This document shows positions 6,805 to 7,288 of a stretch of DNA of 7,288 nt, piece by piece. The stretch covers positions 1-7,288 of the forward strand of contig DEBO01000065.1 of NCBI GenBank assembly GCA_002348585.1, given 5' to 3'. The position numbers and the translations under genes are program-made. The notes under the pieces are model-generated. The model made no database searches, was not told the origin of the DNA, and saw only the letters and a program-made list of their open reading frames with translations. This DNA comes from Alphaproteobacteria bacterium UBA2954. Lineage in GTDB: Bacteria; Pseudomonadota; Alphaproteobacteria; Puniceispirillales; Puniceispirillaceae. The first letter of the stretch is position 1, and every line of letters starts with the position of its first letter.

Positions 6805-7288
6805 ATGTTCAGCCCGTTTATTGAATTTTTTGTAAAGCATCGTACAGCTGCAAACCTCATTATGATTATAATGATCATTGTTGGGGGAATGTCAGCTGCG
6901 CGTCTGAACAAACAATTCTTTCCAACAATTGATGTTGAGGTAATTGGTGTCAAGGTCGAATGGTCTGGGGCTACAGCTGAAGATGTGGATAGTAATGTCA
7001 TCCAGCCACTTGAACCTGAATTGCGCACCATCGCAAATGTAAAAAAGGTGATGTCGCACTCTTATGAAGGGGTGGGAGTAGCACAGATTGAATTTGTGTT
7101 TGGTGCAGATATGCAGAAGGCACTAGCAGATGTTGAAGCTGCTGTTGGTCTTGTAGAGTTTCCTCGCGATTCGGAAGCACCCAAAATTGTTAAGGGTGAG
7201 TTTTTTGACACAGTCAGCCGTTTAGTTTTGCATGGCCCCTACAGCCTATCTGCACTTCGTTATTATGCTAAGCTGATTAAGGAAGATT
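6805..7288 (+). CDS. RND efflux permease (HAE type), N-terminal 161 residues, cut by the right edge
   Basis: ATG 6805 follows AGGT with a 5-base spacer and opens a frame that runs to the window end. The 161 visible residues are the start of a protein normally of about 1000-1050 aa. They show a short cytoplasmic amphipathic start (MFSPFIEFFVKHRTAAN), transmembrane helix 1 at about 16-34, then the first periplasmic porter segment with QFFPTIDVEVIGVKVEW (36-52), SGATAEDVDSNVIQPLE (54-70) and YEGVGVAQIEFVFGAD (87-102), all typical of the AcrB/MexB-related superfamily. It would form a proton-driven trimer that exports drugs, detergents or metabolites through the adaptor just upstream. The proton-relay aspartates of TM4 lie outside the window, so activity and substrate class cannot be judged. 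Confidence 0.93.
   Translation, partial: MFSPFIEFFVKHRTAANLIMIIMIIVGGMSAARLNKQFFPTIDVEVIGVKVEWSGATAEDVDSNVIQPLEPELRTIANVKKVMSHSYEGVGVAQIEFVFGADMQKALADVEAAVGLVEFPRDSEAPKIVKGEFFDTVSRLVLHGPYSLSALRYYAKLIKED

Noticed and set aside
6378..7180. Minus-strand ORFs opposite the adaptor and permease genes
   Set aside because: They are antisense to two confidently identified RND genes and have low-complexity His/Gln-rich translations typical of the wrong strand.

Overview
The window looks like chromosomal DNA of a Gram-negative bacterium, most likely an alphaproteobacterium. It is of moderate to low GC and densely coded. The assignment rests on the style of the GlnE protein (for example RVDFRLRPDPAGTP in the first catalytic half) and on a Gram-negative RND adaptor carrying a TolC-docking motif. 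A marine SAR116-like lineage would fit, but this cannot be proven from the sequence alone. I see no rRNA, tRNA, CRISPR array, insertion sequence or phage gene.

Layout. The left half reads on the minus strand. Reading leftward from about 5290 there is a NorM-type MATE multidrug/Na+ exporter (5290 to 3878). After a 15-base gap comes glnE (3862 to 980), the bifunctional adenylyltransferase/adenylyl-removase that controls glutamine synthetase. A weak hairpin plus U-tract (936-964) may end that transcript. A separate minus-strand MFS transporter of the YcaD type (803 to beyond position 1) is cut by the left edge. The right half reads on the plus strand and is the start of an RND efflux operon: a periplasmic adaptor (5580-6749), then an inner-membrane RND permease (from 6805) cut by the right edge. 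A third operon gene or an outer-membrane channel, if present, lies outside the window.

The most interesting part is the 289-base divergent region between the MATE gene and the RND adaptor. No regulator gene lies in the window. Instead there is a 17-codon ORF (5483-5536) with the best Shine-Dalgarno sequence of the window, AAGGAGG at 5 bases. Its peptide, MSLIFVPVKLRFRYQSC, has two overlapping basic-X-basic triplets (KLR, RFR) and an N-terminus resembling known drug-dependent ribosome-arrest leaders. Codons 7-9 hold CCTGTAA, the exact complement of TTACAGG, which occurs twice just before the adaptor start; the second copy contains the adaptor's own ribosome-binding site. This is the arrangement expected of translational attenuation of an efflux operon. 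It is a hypothesis based on pattern alone. A perfect 15-base dyad (5319-5333) upstream of the MATE start is a possible operator, and a long-range pairing (6753-6804) may mask the ribosome-binding site of the RND permease.

Functionally the window joins one nitrogen-control gene (glnE) with three secondary exporters of different superfamilies (MFS, MATE, RND). The RND genes form one machine. The MATE gene probably shares a transcript with glnE. The MFS gene appears independent.
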